Positions 17,429 to 25,101 of a stretch of DNA of 64,000 bases are shown piece after piece. The DNA is from an uncultured Dorea sp. Its GTDB lineage: Bacteria; Bacillota; Clostridia; Lachnospirales; Lachnospiraceae. The translations under genes and the position numbers were made by a program. The DNA is taken from the NCBI GenBank assembly GCA_947652615.1, contig CANTDX010000010.1, positions 23,797 through 87,796 on the forward strand. Reading direction: 5' to 3'. Under the pieces are notes generated by a model. That model did not search any database. It saw only the letters and a list, made by a program, of their open reading frames with translations, and was not told the DNA's origin. Each line of letters begins with the position of its first letter. The stretch's first letter is position 1.

Positions 17429-18214
17429 TTAAAGAGCGTTTTCAAGATATTCTTCCAGACAAATTCCCCGCTCATACATCTCTGTCGCTGCCTCCACCCC
17501 TACATAACGGTAATGCCAGACTTCCTCTGCCACACCGGTAAACTGTGTTTTATCCCCTGGATATCGGAAAATAAATCCATATTTATAGCTGTTCTCCTGA
17601 AGCCATAAATACACGTCGTAGGTCTCTCCGTTGATATCTACCGCAAAACCTAACTGATGTTCACTGTATCCCGGCACAGCAACCCACTGTTCTGCCAACT
17701 CCTTTGCCTCGTTGTCCGGATACCCTTCTTTTTTATACTCCATGATCTTCTCATCATAAAGTTCTTGCTGTTTCTCTGGTGTCCGATAGCCAGACACCAC
17801 CAGCGGCAATTTTCCCCCGTTCCCTTCTCTCGCGGCCTCCAGCATTTCCATCAACGGAGCATAAATACGTTCGTCTACATATTCCCCGCCCTGTACTTCT
17901 GTAAGCTTGGGTTTGTAGTCTTTTGGGATGTGGTTTTTGTTATTTACCAGGATCAGATTCCATGGTGTATCACCACCCTGTGCATTCATCATCCCATCCT
18001 GCTTATCATGGTTTATATATTTTATCTGCCTGTCGTTCAAAGACGACTCACTTCCCAGTTCAGCACTGTTTTTCCTTACAAAGCCAATAATTATCATAAA
18101 AGAGAGCAAGACCACGGCAACAACGCCGACCGTCTGTATCATCCCTATTCTCCTGCGTCTGCGCCCACGATGTATATTTCTTCTGCCCTTTTTCTGGTTA
18201 TATTTTCCTGTCAT
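17429..18214 (-). CDS. vanY: VanY-type D,D-carboxypeptidase (M15B), membrane anchored
   Basis: 261 residues from the ATG at 18212-18214 after AAGGAG. A basic N-terminus (KKGRRNIHRGRRRRR) precedes one membrane helix, so the catalytic domain faces outward. M15B zinc-site motifs are SEHQLGFAVDI (SxHxxGxAxD) and EVWHYRYVG (ExWH); SGYRTPEKQQELYD is also typical. VanY removes the terminal D-alanine of peptidoglycan precursors, lowering glycopeptide targets. It lies behind vanR-vanS and has the same promoter type as vanR. No vanG/vanB ligase, vanXY or vanT gene is in the window. Confidence 0.9.
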   Translation of the reverse strand: MTGKYNQKKGRRNIHRGRRRRRIGMIQTVGVVAVVLLSFMIIIGFVRKNSAELGSESSLNDRQIKYINHDKQDGMMNAQGGDTPWNLILVNNKNHIPKDYKPKLTEVQGGEYVDERIYAPLMEMLEAAREGNGGKLPLVVSGYRTPEKQQELYDEKIMEYKKEGYPDNEAKELAEQWVAVPGYSEHQLGFAVDINGETYDVYLWLQENSYKYGFIFRYPGDKTQFTGVAEEVWHYRYVGVEAATEMYERGICLEEYLENAL

Positions 18215-18245
18215 AATAAAGCTCCTTTCTAATCTGTAAAAGTAA

Positions 18246-18329
18246 TGCCTCTGTTCAATATCAATTGTACTGAACAAAGGCATCTCGAACTTTAATATGA
18301 AGTTGTTTAATTCCTAAGAAAATCCTAAG
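18246..18329 (-). promoter_or_regulatory. vanY promoter, copy 2 of a duplicated VanR-type control region
   Basis: Read on the minus strand: tandem CTTAGGA units 11 bases apart followed by ATTAAA (18306-18329), 36 bases, then TACAAT (18264-18269) in the middle of an inverted repeat (ATGCCT-TGTTCA / TGAACA-AGGCAT, 18246-18284). The first CTTAGG overlaps the vanS stop codon. The same elements with the same spacing precede vanR. Confidence 0.7.
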
Positions 18330-19455
18330 GCAGACAAACCGTGATCGTAACCGTGTCGCCTTCGCTGGCAGCGCTGACAGACCCGCCATGCAAGACAGCA
18401 ATCTCTTTCGCGATCGCCAGACCAAGGCCCGTACCTCCGGTATCCGTTACACGCGCCTTATCCAAACGATAGAATTTATCAAAAAGGGAAGATAATTTCT
18501 CCTCCGGAATATGATTCCCTTCGTTCCGGAACGCGATCACGACCTGTCCGTCTGTTTCTCTGGCAGAGATAACAATCTCTGTATCAGAATAACTATATGC
18601 GGCCGCATTTCTCAAAATATTGGCGAATACCCTTACGATCTGATCCGGATCGGCGCAAATCATCTGATCCTCATCAACCTCTAACACTACCGAATTCCCA
18701 TGCTGTGCAAAAACGGGCGACATCTCATCCGATAGCTGTACCAGCATGTAATACAGATCAATCGGTTCTCTGGACAGCTTGATCTGCCTGGAATTATAGC
18801 GGGTGATTTCAAAGAATTCATTGATCATCTCTTCTAAACGATACGCTTTATCCAATGTTATATGAATATTTTTGGCACGCTGATCCACAGGCATATCCGG
18901 TTCCTCATCGAGAAGATTCAGATATCCGATCACGGAAGTAAGCGGAGTACGGATATCGTGAGCTAGATACATCACTAATTCATCTTTCCGCCGTTCTGCA
19001 AGTATGGTTTCCTGCCGCTGCTTCTCTAACGTCCGCTTCACTGCATTCAATTTGTGTTCGAAAGGGAACATCTCTGCTGATAAATGTATCTTCTCAATAT
19101 TTTCCGCAAGTAAAGCATCAATGCCTTGATTGATTTCTTGAAAATAACGGGTCATCCAACGGAATAAAAAATACAGCAGCGAAATGAAAATCAATAAAAT
19201 TGCCGCAGCGAAAAAGATTTCTTTGCAGTTTCTAAAATAATAATGGTATATGAGAAATGCCTGCTCATGTTCCATTCGTATGAAATGTTCCAGAAACCAC
19301 ACGATCAGATTGCCGCCCCGCTGTCTCCACAGGAACAGATATAATACGATCACCGCTGCAACGGAAATCACGGCATTCACGCAAAACCGCAGCATGATCT
19401 TCATCTGAAATTCCAAATATTCGTTTCTGACACTATCCTTCAATTTTATACCCAA
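18325..19455 (-). CDS. vanS: VanS-like sensor histidine kinase
   Basis: 376 residues. Two membrane helices (about 24-46 and 75-95) enclose a short outer loop, as in VanS of the VanB/VanG type. The phosphoacceptor histidine is in VMYLAHDIRTPLTSVIGYL, followed by the N box (VFANILRNAAAYSY), and G boxes DTGGTGLGLAIAKEI. It overlaps vanR by 23 bases. It would phosphorylate VanR when glycopeptide or wall stress is sensed. Confidence 0.9.
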   Translation of the reverse strand: MGIKLKDSVRNEYLEFQMKIMLRFCVNAVISVAAVIVLYLFLWRQRGGNLIVWFLEHFIRMEHEQAFLIYHYYFRNCKEIFFAAAILLIFISLLYFLFRWMTRYFQEINQGIDALLAENIEKIHLSAEMFPFEHKLNAVKRTLEKQRQETILAERRKDELVMYLAHDIRTPLTSVIGYLNLLDEEPDMPVDQRAKNIHITLDKAYRLEEMINEFFEITRYNSRQIKLSREPIDLYYMLVQLSDEMSPVFAQHGNSVVLEVDEDQMICADPDQIVRVFANILRNAAAYSYSDTEIVISARETDGQVVIAFRNEGNHIPEEKLSSLFDKFYRLDKARVTDTGGTGLGLAIAKEIAVLHGGSVSAASEGDTVTITVCLP

Positions 19456-20140
19456 CTCCCCATATGGTTTTTATATATTTAGGCTTGCTTAAAGTATCAT
19501 TCATCTTCTCACGCAGATGACGGATATGAACCGTAATCGTGTTATTTGATTTGGTGTAATACTCATCCTGCCAGATCTGATGGAACAATTCTTCTGCACT
19601 GATCACACACCCTTTATTTTCCAACAGGATACGCAAAATAGAGAATTCTGTAGGAGTTAATACCAGCGGTTTATCATTCAGGAAGCATTCATGTGTATCT
19701 AACCTCATCATCAAACCGGAATGCGAGAGTATATGTTCTTCCTTCTCCGCTTCTCCTAAATGCGCCGGATTGTATTTCTTGTAGCGCCGCAGTTGGGACT
19801 TGACCCTTGCTACCAGTTCAAGCGGACGAAATGGTTTCGTGATATAATCGTCCGCCCCAAGGGTAAGCCCTGTGATCTTATCCGTCTCTTCATCCTTGGC
19901 TGTCAGCATAATGATCGGATAAGTATGTTTGGAACGAATCTTCTGGCACAAAGTAAATCCGTCTGTCTCCGGCAGCATAATATCCAAAATAGCAAGATCA
20001 AGTTCGGTTTTATTGATACATTCGAGGGCTTCTGCGGCAGAATAGAACTTAAAAACGGTAAAATTCTCATTGCTTAAATAGACTTCTATCAGGTCGGCGA
20101 TCTCAGCTTCATCATCTACGATCAATATTCTGTCAGACAT
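19433..20140 (-). CDS. vanR: VanR-like response regulator (OmpR/PhoB type)
   Basis: 235 residues. Receiver domain with ILIVDDE, the phosphorylated aspartate in LAILDIMLP, and lysine in DYITKPFRP; C-terminal winged helix (LTPTEFSILRILLENKG ... TVHIRHLREKMND ... TIWGVGYKI). The overall sequence closely resembles VanR of vanG clusters as I remember them (ILIVDDExEIADL, TKSNNTITVHIRHLREKM). It heads the vanR-vanS pair, has its own promoter and probably regulates itself and vanY. Confidence 0.92.
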   Translation of the reverse strand: MSDRILIVDDEAEIADLIEVYLSNENFTVFKFYSAAEALECINKTELDLAILDIMLPETDGFTLCQKIRSKHTYPIIMLTAKDEETDKITGLTLGADDYITKPFRPLELVARVKSQLRRYKKYNPAHLGEAEKEEHILSHSGLMMRLDTHECFLNDKPLVLTPTEFSILRILLENKGCVISAEELFHQIWQDEYYTKSNNTITVHIRHLREKMNDTLSKPKYIKTIWGVGYKIEG

Positions 20141-20180
20141 AGGATTCTATTCCTTTCTACGGGTTATCTTTAAAATTATA

Positions 20181-20262
20181 ATACCCTGTTCGACAAATTA
20201 TATCAAACAGGGCTATTACATACTTTAATATACGATTATTTAATTCTTAAGATAATCCTAAG
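20181..20262 (-). promoter_or_regulatory. vanR promoter, copy 1 of the duplicated control region
   Basis: On the minus strand tandem CTTAGGA/CTTAAGA units 11 bases apart plus ATTAAA (20239-20262), then TATAAT (20197-20202) centred in an inverted repeat CCCTGTT (20206-20212) / AACAGGG (20184-20190). Distance from repeats to -10 is the same as in the vanY copy. The first unit overlaps the stop codon of the alpha-galactosidase gene. Confidence 0.7.
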
Positions 20263-22534
20263 ACGAACTCTTAGCCTGCAGATGGATCATCATCCCCATA
20301 TAATCACCGCTTAAGCGGTCCATCCAGTACCCCGCGTTCATCAGCGCCGATCCTGTCAGGTTGAGCGCCGCATAAGTCTTCTCTGTACCATCCGCTCCTT
20401 CCCGATGCACGTCCTCATTCCTGACCTCAGCGGAAACAGAGATAACCTTCGTCTCATATACGGTTTCTTCCCGCAGTCCTTTCAGCTTAAGCCTTCTCGC
20501 CGCCCCGAAATACCCCGGCAGCGCATGTATCTGGATATAAGTCAGAAGCGCCTCCTTCTTATCCTTAGATACGACCATCCAGCACGCATAATCCGGATTG
20601 CCAAGCGAATCTTCTATCCGGTAGAGGTCTCCTTCCTTCACAAGCCAATGGTATTTATGATAGATATCTACCTGCTTACGGATCACTTCTTTCTCGGATT
20701 CGCTCATCCGCGCAATATCCAGCTCATACCCAAATGTTCCCGCCATGGCGACATACCCTCTTGTCTCCAGCGAAGTGATCCTGCCGGTCTGATGATTGGG
20801 CACCGCACTTACATGGGCGCCGATCGTTGAGAGCGGATAACACATAGAAGCGCCCATCTCAATCTTGATCCGTTCTATGGCGTCCGAATCGTCCGATCCC
20901 CAGATCTGCGGACTATAGTAGAGTACCCCCGGATCAAACCGGGAACCTCCCGCGGAACAGTTCTCAAGCAGAAGTGACGGGAAATCATCCCGAAGCCTCC
21001 CCATAATCTCATATACTCCCAGAACATATCGGTGGCACAGCTCTCCCTGCCGGTCTGCCGGAAGCGCCGCCGACGCCGTCTCCGTCAGAGTACGGTTCAT
21101 ATCCCACTTGATATACTCCACATTCGCGCCGGATAATACCTGATGAATCATACCGTAGATATGATCCCGCACTTCCTTCCTGGACCAATCCAGCACATAT
21201 TGATGGCGGAACAAGGAGCGGTGTCTCCCCGGAATCTGGATCGCCCAATCCGGATGCGCCCGAAACAGTTCTGAATCCGGGCTTACCATCTCCGGCTCGA
21301 TCCACAGCCCAAACTTCATCCCGAGATGATTGATCTCCTTCGCGAGACGTCCGATCCCTCCCGGCACCTTCTCTTCATTGACAAACCAGTCTCCTAACCC
21401 TCTTCTCTCATCATTCCTGTTCCCAAACCAACCGTCGTCCAGTACAAATAATTCAATCCCGCACTTCGCCGCCTCAGCCGCGATCTCGGTCAGCTTCTCT
21501 ACGGTGAAATCAAAATACGTCGCCTCCCAGTTATTTACAAGGATCGGTCTTAAGGTATCCGGATAGACATCACGGATCAGATGCCTTCTGTACAGATCAT
21601 GGAAGGTCCGGCTCATCTTCCCAAGCCCCTGGTCAGAATATACCATCACCACCTCCGGCGCCGTGAAGCTCTCTCCCTGTCCAAGCTTCCAACTGAAATT
21701 AACCGGATTGATCCCCATCACGATCCGTGAGCCGCGGAAATGATGCCCCTCCGCAACTCCGAGAAAATTCCCTGAATATACCAGGTTCATGGCGAATACT
21801 TCCCCGGCATCTTCCGTCGCATCCGAAGAGATCACTGCCAGAAACGGGTTGTCCGTCGGCCCAGACTCTCCCCTAGTACTTCCCGTCGTGACCTTCCCCT
21901 GGCGCAGCGGCGTACGAACCGGCCCGCATTCCCTCTCCCAGCTTCCATGAAGCGTCAGCACATCAAAGTTCTGATGGTCGAATTCCAGACAGCCGGACAT
22001 TGCCCGCTTGAGATAGACAGCCTTCTCGTCTTCGTTCGTAATAAGCGCCGCGCGTGTGATCACATTCAAATGCTCGAAGACCGTATAGAGAAGCGTCACT
22101 TTAAGCTTCAGCACTTTATCCCTGCACACCAGTTCCAGCGTATTACAGTCGCCGTCCTCCCTCTCGAAGGTTGACGGCAATCCATTCAGATGCGGTTTCC
22201 CCGGATAGATCTTATGGGATTCATAACGAAGATCACATGCGTGATACCCGTCAATGGTTTCCACCTCAAGGCAATGTTCTCGGTAATCCCCGCAGCCATA
22301 AGTCGGATATTCGAAGGGAACCGCATCCATGATCCGTCCCGCCTGCCCCGGCAGCACCGAAGGACGTACCTGATACAGCGGCCCATACAGATAATTAACA
22401 TCTGAATCTATAATCTTCTTCCCATAATACAAATGTGAGACAAACTTGTCATCGTCAAATATACCGATAATGTAACTGGTATCCAAAGCATCCAGTTTAA
22501 AAATCCCCGCCTGTTCGTTGAATAAAATACTCAT
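20258..22534 (-). CDS. Alpha-galactosidase, GH36
   Basis: 758 residues from the ATG at 22532-22534 after AGGAGGAG. No signal peptide, so cytoplasmic; it would hydrolyse imported raffinose-family oligosaccharides or melibiose. GH36 landmarks: FVLDDGWFGNRNDE, the nucleophile aspartate in VEYIKWDMNRTL, LLENCSAGGSRFDPG and the acid/base aspartate in IWGSDDSDAIERI. N-terminal beta-sandwich and C-terminal beta domain are of normal size. It follows the PucR gene by 54 bases, probably in one transcript, and ends in the vanR control region. Confidence 0.95.
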   Translation of the reverse strand: MSILFNEQAGIFKLDALDTSYIIGIFDDDKFVSHLYYGKKIIDSDVNYLYGPLYQVRPSVLPGQAGRIMDAVPFEYPTYGCGDYREHCLEVETIDGYHACDLRYESHKIYPGKPHLNGLPSTFEREDGDCNTLELVCRDKVLKLKVTLLYTVFEHLNVITRAALITNEDEKAVYLKRAMSGCLEFDHQNFDVLTLHGSWERECGPVRTPLRQGKVTTGSTRGESGPTDNPFLAVISSDATEDAGEVFAMNLVYSGNFLGVAEGHHFRGSRIVMGINPVNFSWKLGQGESFTAPEVVMVYSDQGLGKMSRTFHDLYRRHLIRDVYPDTLRPILVNNWEATYFDFTVEKLTEIAAEAAKCGIELFVLDDGWFGNRNDERRGLGDWFVNEEKVPGGIGRLAKEINHLGMKFGLWIEPEMVSPDSELFRAHPDWAIQIPGRHRSLFRHQYVLDWSRKEVRDHIYGMIHQVLSGANVEYIKWDMNRTLTETASAALPADRQGELCHRYVLGVYEIMGRLRDDFPSLLLENCSAGGSRFDPGVLYYSPQIWGSDDSDAIERIKIEMGASMCYPLSTIGAHVSAVPNHQTGRITSLETRGYVAMAGTFGYELDIARMSESEKEVIRKQVDIYHKYHWLVKEGDLYRIEDSLGNPDYACWMVVSKDKKEALLTYIQIHALPGYFGAARRLKLKGLREETVYETKVISVSAEVRNEDVHREGADGTEKTYAALNLTGSALMNAGYWMDRLSGDYMGMMIHLQAKSSS

Positions 22535-22588
22535 AAGAATCTCCTCCTCTCTTTCTTCATTAAAACTACAGCATCCTTTCGCCATTTG

Positions 22589-24148
22589 TCAAGAATCTCT
22601 CCTGATAAAATGATCAATCCGATAAGATATCTCCAATAGAAAACGTACATTACTATTATTCAATTCTACGTGCGTCAGATTCCGGATACATTCCAGCCGG
22701 TACGTCAGGGAATTGCGATGGATGTATAAGCTCTGCGCAGCCTCTTTGATGCTGCAGTTACATGCCAGGTAGATTTCCAGGGTATGATATAGATCCGTCC
22801 CGGCAGCATGGTCATAGCGGCTCAAAAGTCCCAAAGCCGGATGGCAGTATAATCCAAGCCGTTCTCGTTCCCTCGTAGAATCAAGCAGATCGTAAAAAGC
22901 ATAATCCGAATAAAAACTTACTCTCTCCTCCGGACATAACTTAGACGCAAGCTCCAGCGCCCGAAAAGCCTGTGCATATCGTGCGGCAAAATTCTCAACC
23001 CGGAAAAAAAGATTGGAAACACCGATCCGCAGATATTCTTTTGCCGCAAGATCTTCTAATGCTTCTGTCATCTCAGAAGACAAGCCAGGGGCATCCGCAA
23101 GGGGAACTACCGCAGCAATACCATTTTCATGAAATGTAAAACGTGTATCCGGCTGAATTCGTACCAACTGACGCGCCACATCTTCTTTCAAATGCTTCTG
23201 CCCTAAATAGCGGCTCTGCTGAATGCTGAGAGCACACAGATGCATAGAAAACTGAAGTTCTGCGATAGCTGGGGCAATTTCTTCCGGAGGCGCGCCGATC
23301 AGCAGATCGTAAAGCAATTTCTGATAGATTGTATTTCCCGGGACCAGATAGGGAGCATAGCGGGAAATCGCATCGCCTGCTGCCGAGCTGATAACCGGTA
23401 ACAACTGCAAATGCATAGAAGTAATAGGCGTCTCTTTCTCCAGCATCAGAACAATTCCTGCAAAATTCCCCCGTATGAATATCTTACTGGACAGTTTCCG
23501 AAGCGGGGACGCATAACAGGTAACCACCACCGGATCCGAGGTCCTGGCTGCGTTCTTCACAGCCTCTATCTCCTGTACGGCACTCACAAATTCATAGGTA
23601 CAATACCCCAGCCGGATATTCTCTGCCCAGAGAGGATCGTCAATTGTGAAGATCGTAGAATGTGCCAGTATCTTAAAATCAGCATCCAGCAGGATCAATG
23701 AATTTCCAAGCTTAGCCGCCGCCAGATTGATCACCGGCTCCATACTGCGGGAATGCGCCGCACAATCCATCATCTCTCCATAGAATCCCCGGCCGTGGGA
23801 TTCATCCAACAAAGCCTTCGCTGTATTAAATACCTGAAAAAGCTCTTTGGCGTCTACCAGGGCAAGGCTTGTATTCCCGGTCCAAAGAGGTGCAGCCGCC
23901 GTATTTTTCTCCGGAAAGGGGTCCAGGCCGTCTATATCCCATACCAGCACACACTGCGATGGCAGATTGGGATCCGCTGTATTCTTTTTCAAAAAAGAGG
24001 CATAGCCAAAATAAAGGGTATTGTTGTCATATTCTATTTGTGTACCGTCAATAAACGCTACATTGTCCAGATTAAAGATATCCTTAGAACATATGATCTC
24101 GGCGGACGTTCCTGTGGAAACTTGATTCATCAGGGTTGTAAACAGCAT
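22589..24148 (-). CDS. PucR-family transcriptional regulator
   Basis: 519 residues. The N-terminal 250 residues have no clear known sensor; residues about 290-430 resemble the GGDEF-like middle domain of the CdaR/PucR group; the end holds the PucR helix-turn-helix (CNCSIKEAAQSLYIHRNSLTYRLE). Members usually respond to small metabolites such as purines, sugar acids or amino acids. It is divergent from the SDR and flavoenzyme fusion genes and in line with the GH36 gene. Its promoter contains a near-perfect GTGCAC palindrome in the spacer, suggesting autorepression. Confidence 0.87.
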   Translation of the reverse strand: MLFTTLMNQVSTGTSAEIICSKDIFNLDNVAFIDGTQIEYDNNTLYFGYASFLKKNTADPNLPSQCVLVWDIDGLDPFPEKNTAAAPLWTGNTSLALVDAKELFQVFNTAKALLDESHGRGFYGEMMDCAAHSRSMEPVINLAAAKLGNSLILLDADFKILAHSTIFTIDDPLWAENIRLGYCTYEFVSAVQEIEAVKNAARTSDPVVVTCYASPLRKLSSKIFIRGNFAGIVLMLEKETPITSMHLQLLPVISSAAGDAISRYAPYLVPGNTIYQKLLYDLLIGAPPEEIAPAIAELQFSMHLCALSIQQSRYLGQKHLKEDVARQLVRIQPDTRFTFHENGIAAVVPLADAPGLSSEMTEALEDLAAKEYLRIGVSNLFFRVENFAARYAQAFRALELASKLCPEERVSFYSDYAFYDLLDSTRERERLGLYCHPALGLLSRYDHAAGTDLYHTLEIYLACNCSIKEAAQSLYIHRNSLTYRLECIRNLTHVELNNSNVRFLLEISYRIDHFIRRDS

Positions 24149-24187
24149 AAAATCACCTCATAATCGTCTACATTTCCTATCACAAAC

Positions 24188-24216
24188 AGTATAGTGCACG
24201 GTGCACAAATTGTCAA
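24188..24216 (-). promoter_or_regulatory. pucR promoter with operator in the spacer
   Basis: Minus strand TTGACA (24211-24216), exactly 17 bases, TATACT (24188-24193). The spacer contains GTGCAC-C-GTGCAC (24194-24206), a palindrome that abuts the -10 box. The divergent SDR gene has a TATAAT at 24263-24268 but no convincing -35. Confidence 0.7.
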
Positions 24217-24323
24217 TTTGGATTCGGTCAGCACAACCATTTTCATTTATCTTTATTCTGCTTATAATGAGTGCATGATAAAGAACTGTATGACTTTAGA
24301 ACCAAAAAAAGGAGCGAATGAAT

Positions 24324-25079
24324 ATGAGATTTGAGAACAAGGTTGCAATCATAACAGGATCAACAAAAGGTATTGGAAGATCTACCGCCATCTTGATGGC
24401 TCAAGAAGGCGCCAAAGTAGTTATCACAGGCACAACAGAGGCAGCCGGCAGCGAGGTTGTATCCATAATCAAAGAAGCTGGCGGAGACGCTTTTTTCCAG
24501 AAAACAGACGTTACCTCCGCAGAAGCGCTTGACGCACTGGTAAAGGCTGCACTGGATCACTATGGAAAGATAGATATCCTGATAAATAATGCCGGCATAG
24601 GCGGCAGCCTGGCGAATATGAACCAGATTACCGACGCCGAATGGAACAAGGTGCTTGCCACCAACCTGACTGCCGCATTCCAGATCATGAAACTTGTGAT
24701 TCCTGTTATGGAAAATAATGGTGGCGGTACCATCGTCAATGTAGCTTCCATGGCCTCCACAGCGGCAGGTCGGGGCGGGATTGCCTATACAACCGCAAAG
24801 CATGGATTCTTAGGACTGACCCGTCAGATTTCCCTGGATCACGGACACACGGGCATCCGGATCAATGCTGTTCTGCCAGGACCAATCAACACCCAGATGA
24901 TCGCAAGGATCCTGGAGATGCCGCAGCATCCGCTGAATATGAAGATTAAAATGAGTCCTTCCGGACGTCCGGGAGAACCCGAAGAAGTAGCAAAAGCCAT
25001 TGCCTTCCTTGCCAGTGATGAATCCAGTTATATTCATGGCGCCTCATTAGCAGTGGACGGCGGTTATTCGATTTTCTAA
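24324..25079 (+). CDS. Short-chain dehydrogenase/reductase
   Basis: 251 residues from the ATG at 24324, nine bases after AAAGGAG; an ATG two codons earlier is too close to that site. Classical SDR: cofactor motif ITGSTKGIGRS, NNAGIGG, catalytic Ser142, Tyr155 and Lys159 (YTTAK), and the C-terminal ASLAVDGGYS. No aspartate typical of strict NAD preference is decisive. Substrate unknown: a hydroxyl/keto interconversion on a ring or acyl compound fits. It is 22 bases ahead of the flavoenzyme-decarboxylase fusion, so the two probably act on one substrate. Confidence 0.9.
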   Translation: MRFENKVAIITGSTKGIGRSTAILMAQEGAKVVITGTTEAAGSEVVSIIKEAGGDAFFQKTDVTSAEALDALVKAALDHYGKIDILINNAGIGGSLANMNQITDAEWNKVLATNLTAAFQIMKLVIPVMENNGGGTIVNVASMASTAAGRGGIAYTTAKHGFLGLTRQISLDHGHTGIRINAVLPGPINTQMIARILEMPQHPLNMKIKMSPSGRPGEPEEVAKAIAFLASDESSYIHGASLAVDGGYSIF

Positions 25080-25101
25080 CCAGATGAAAAGGAGTATTAT
25101 T

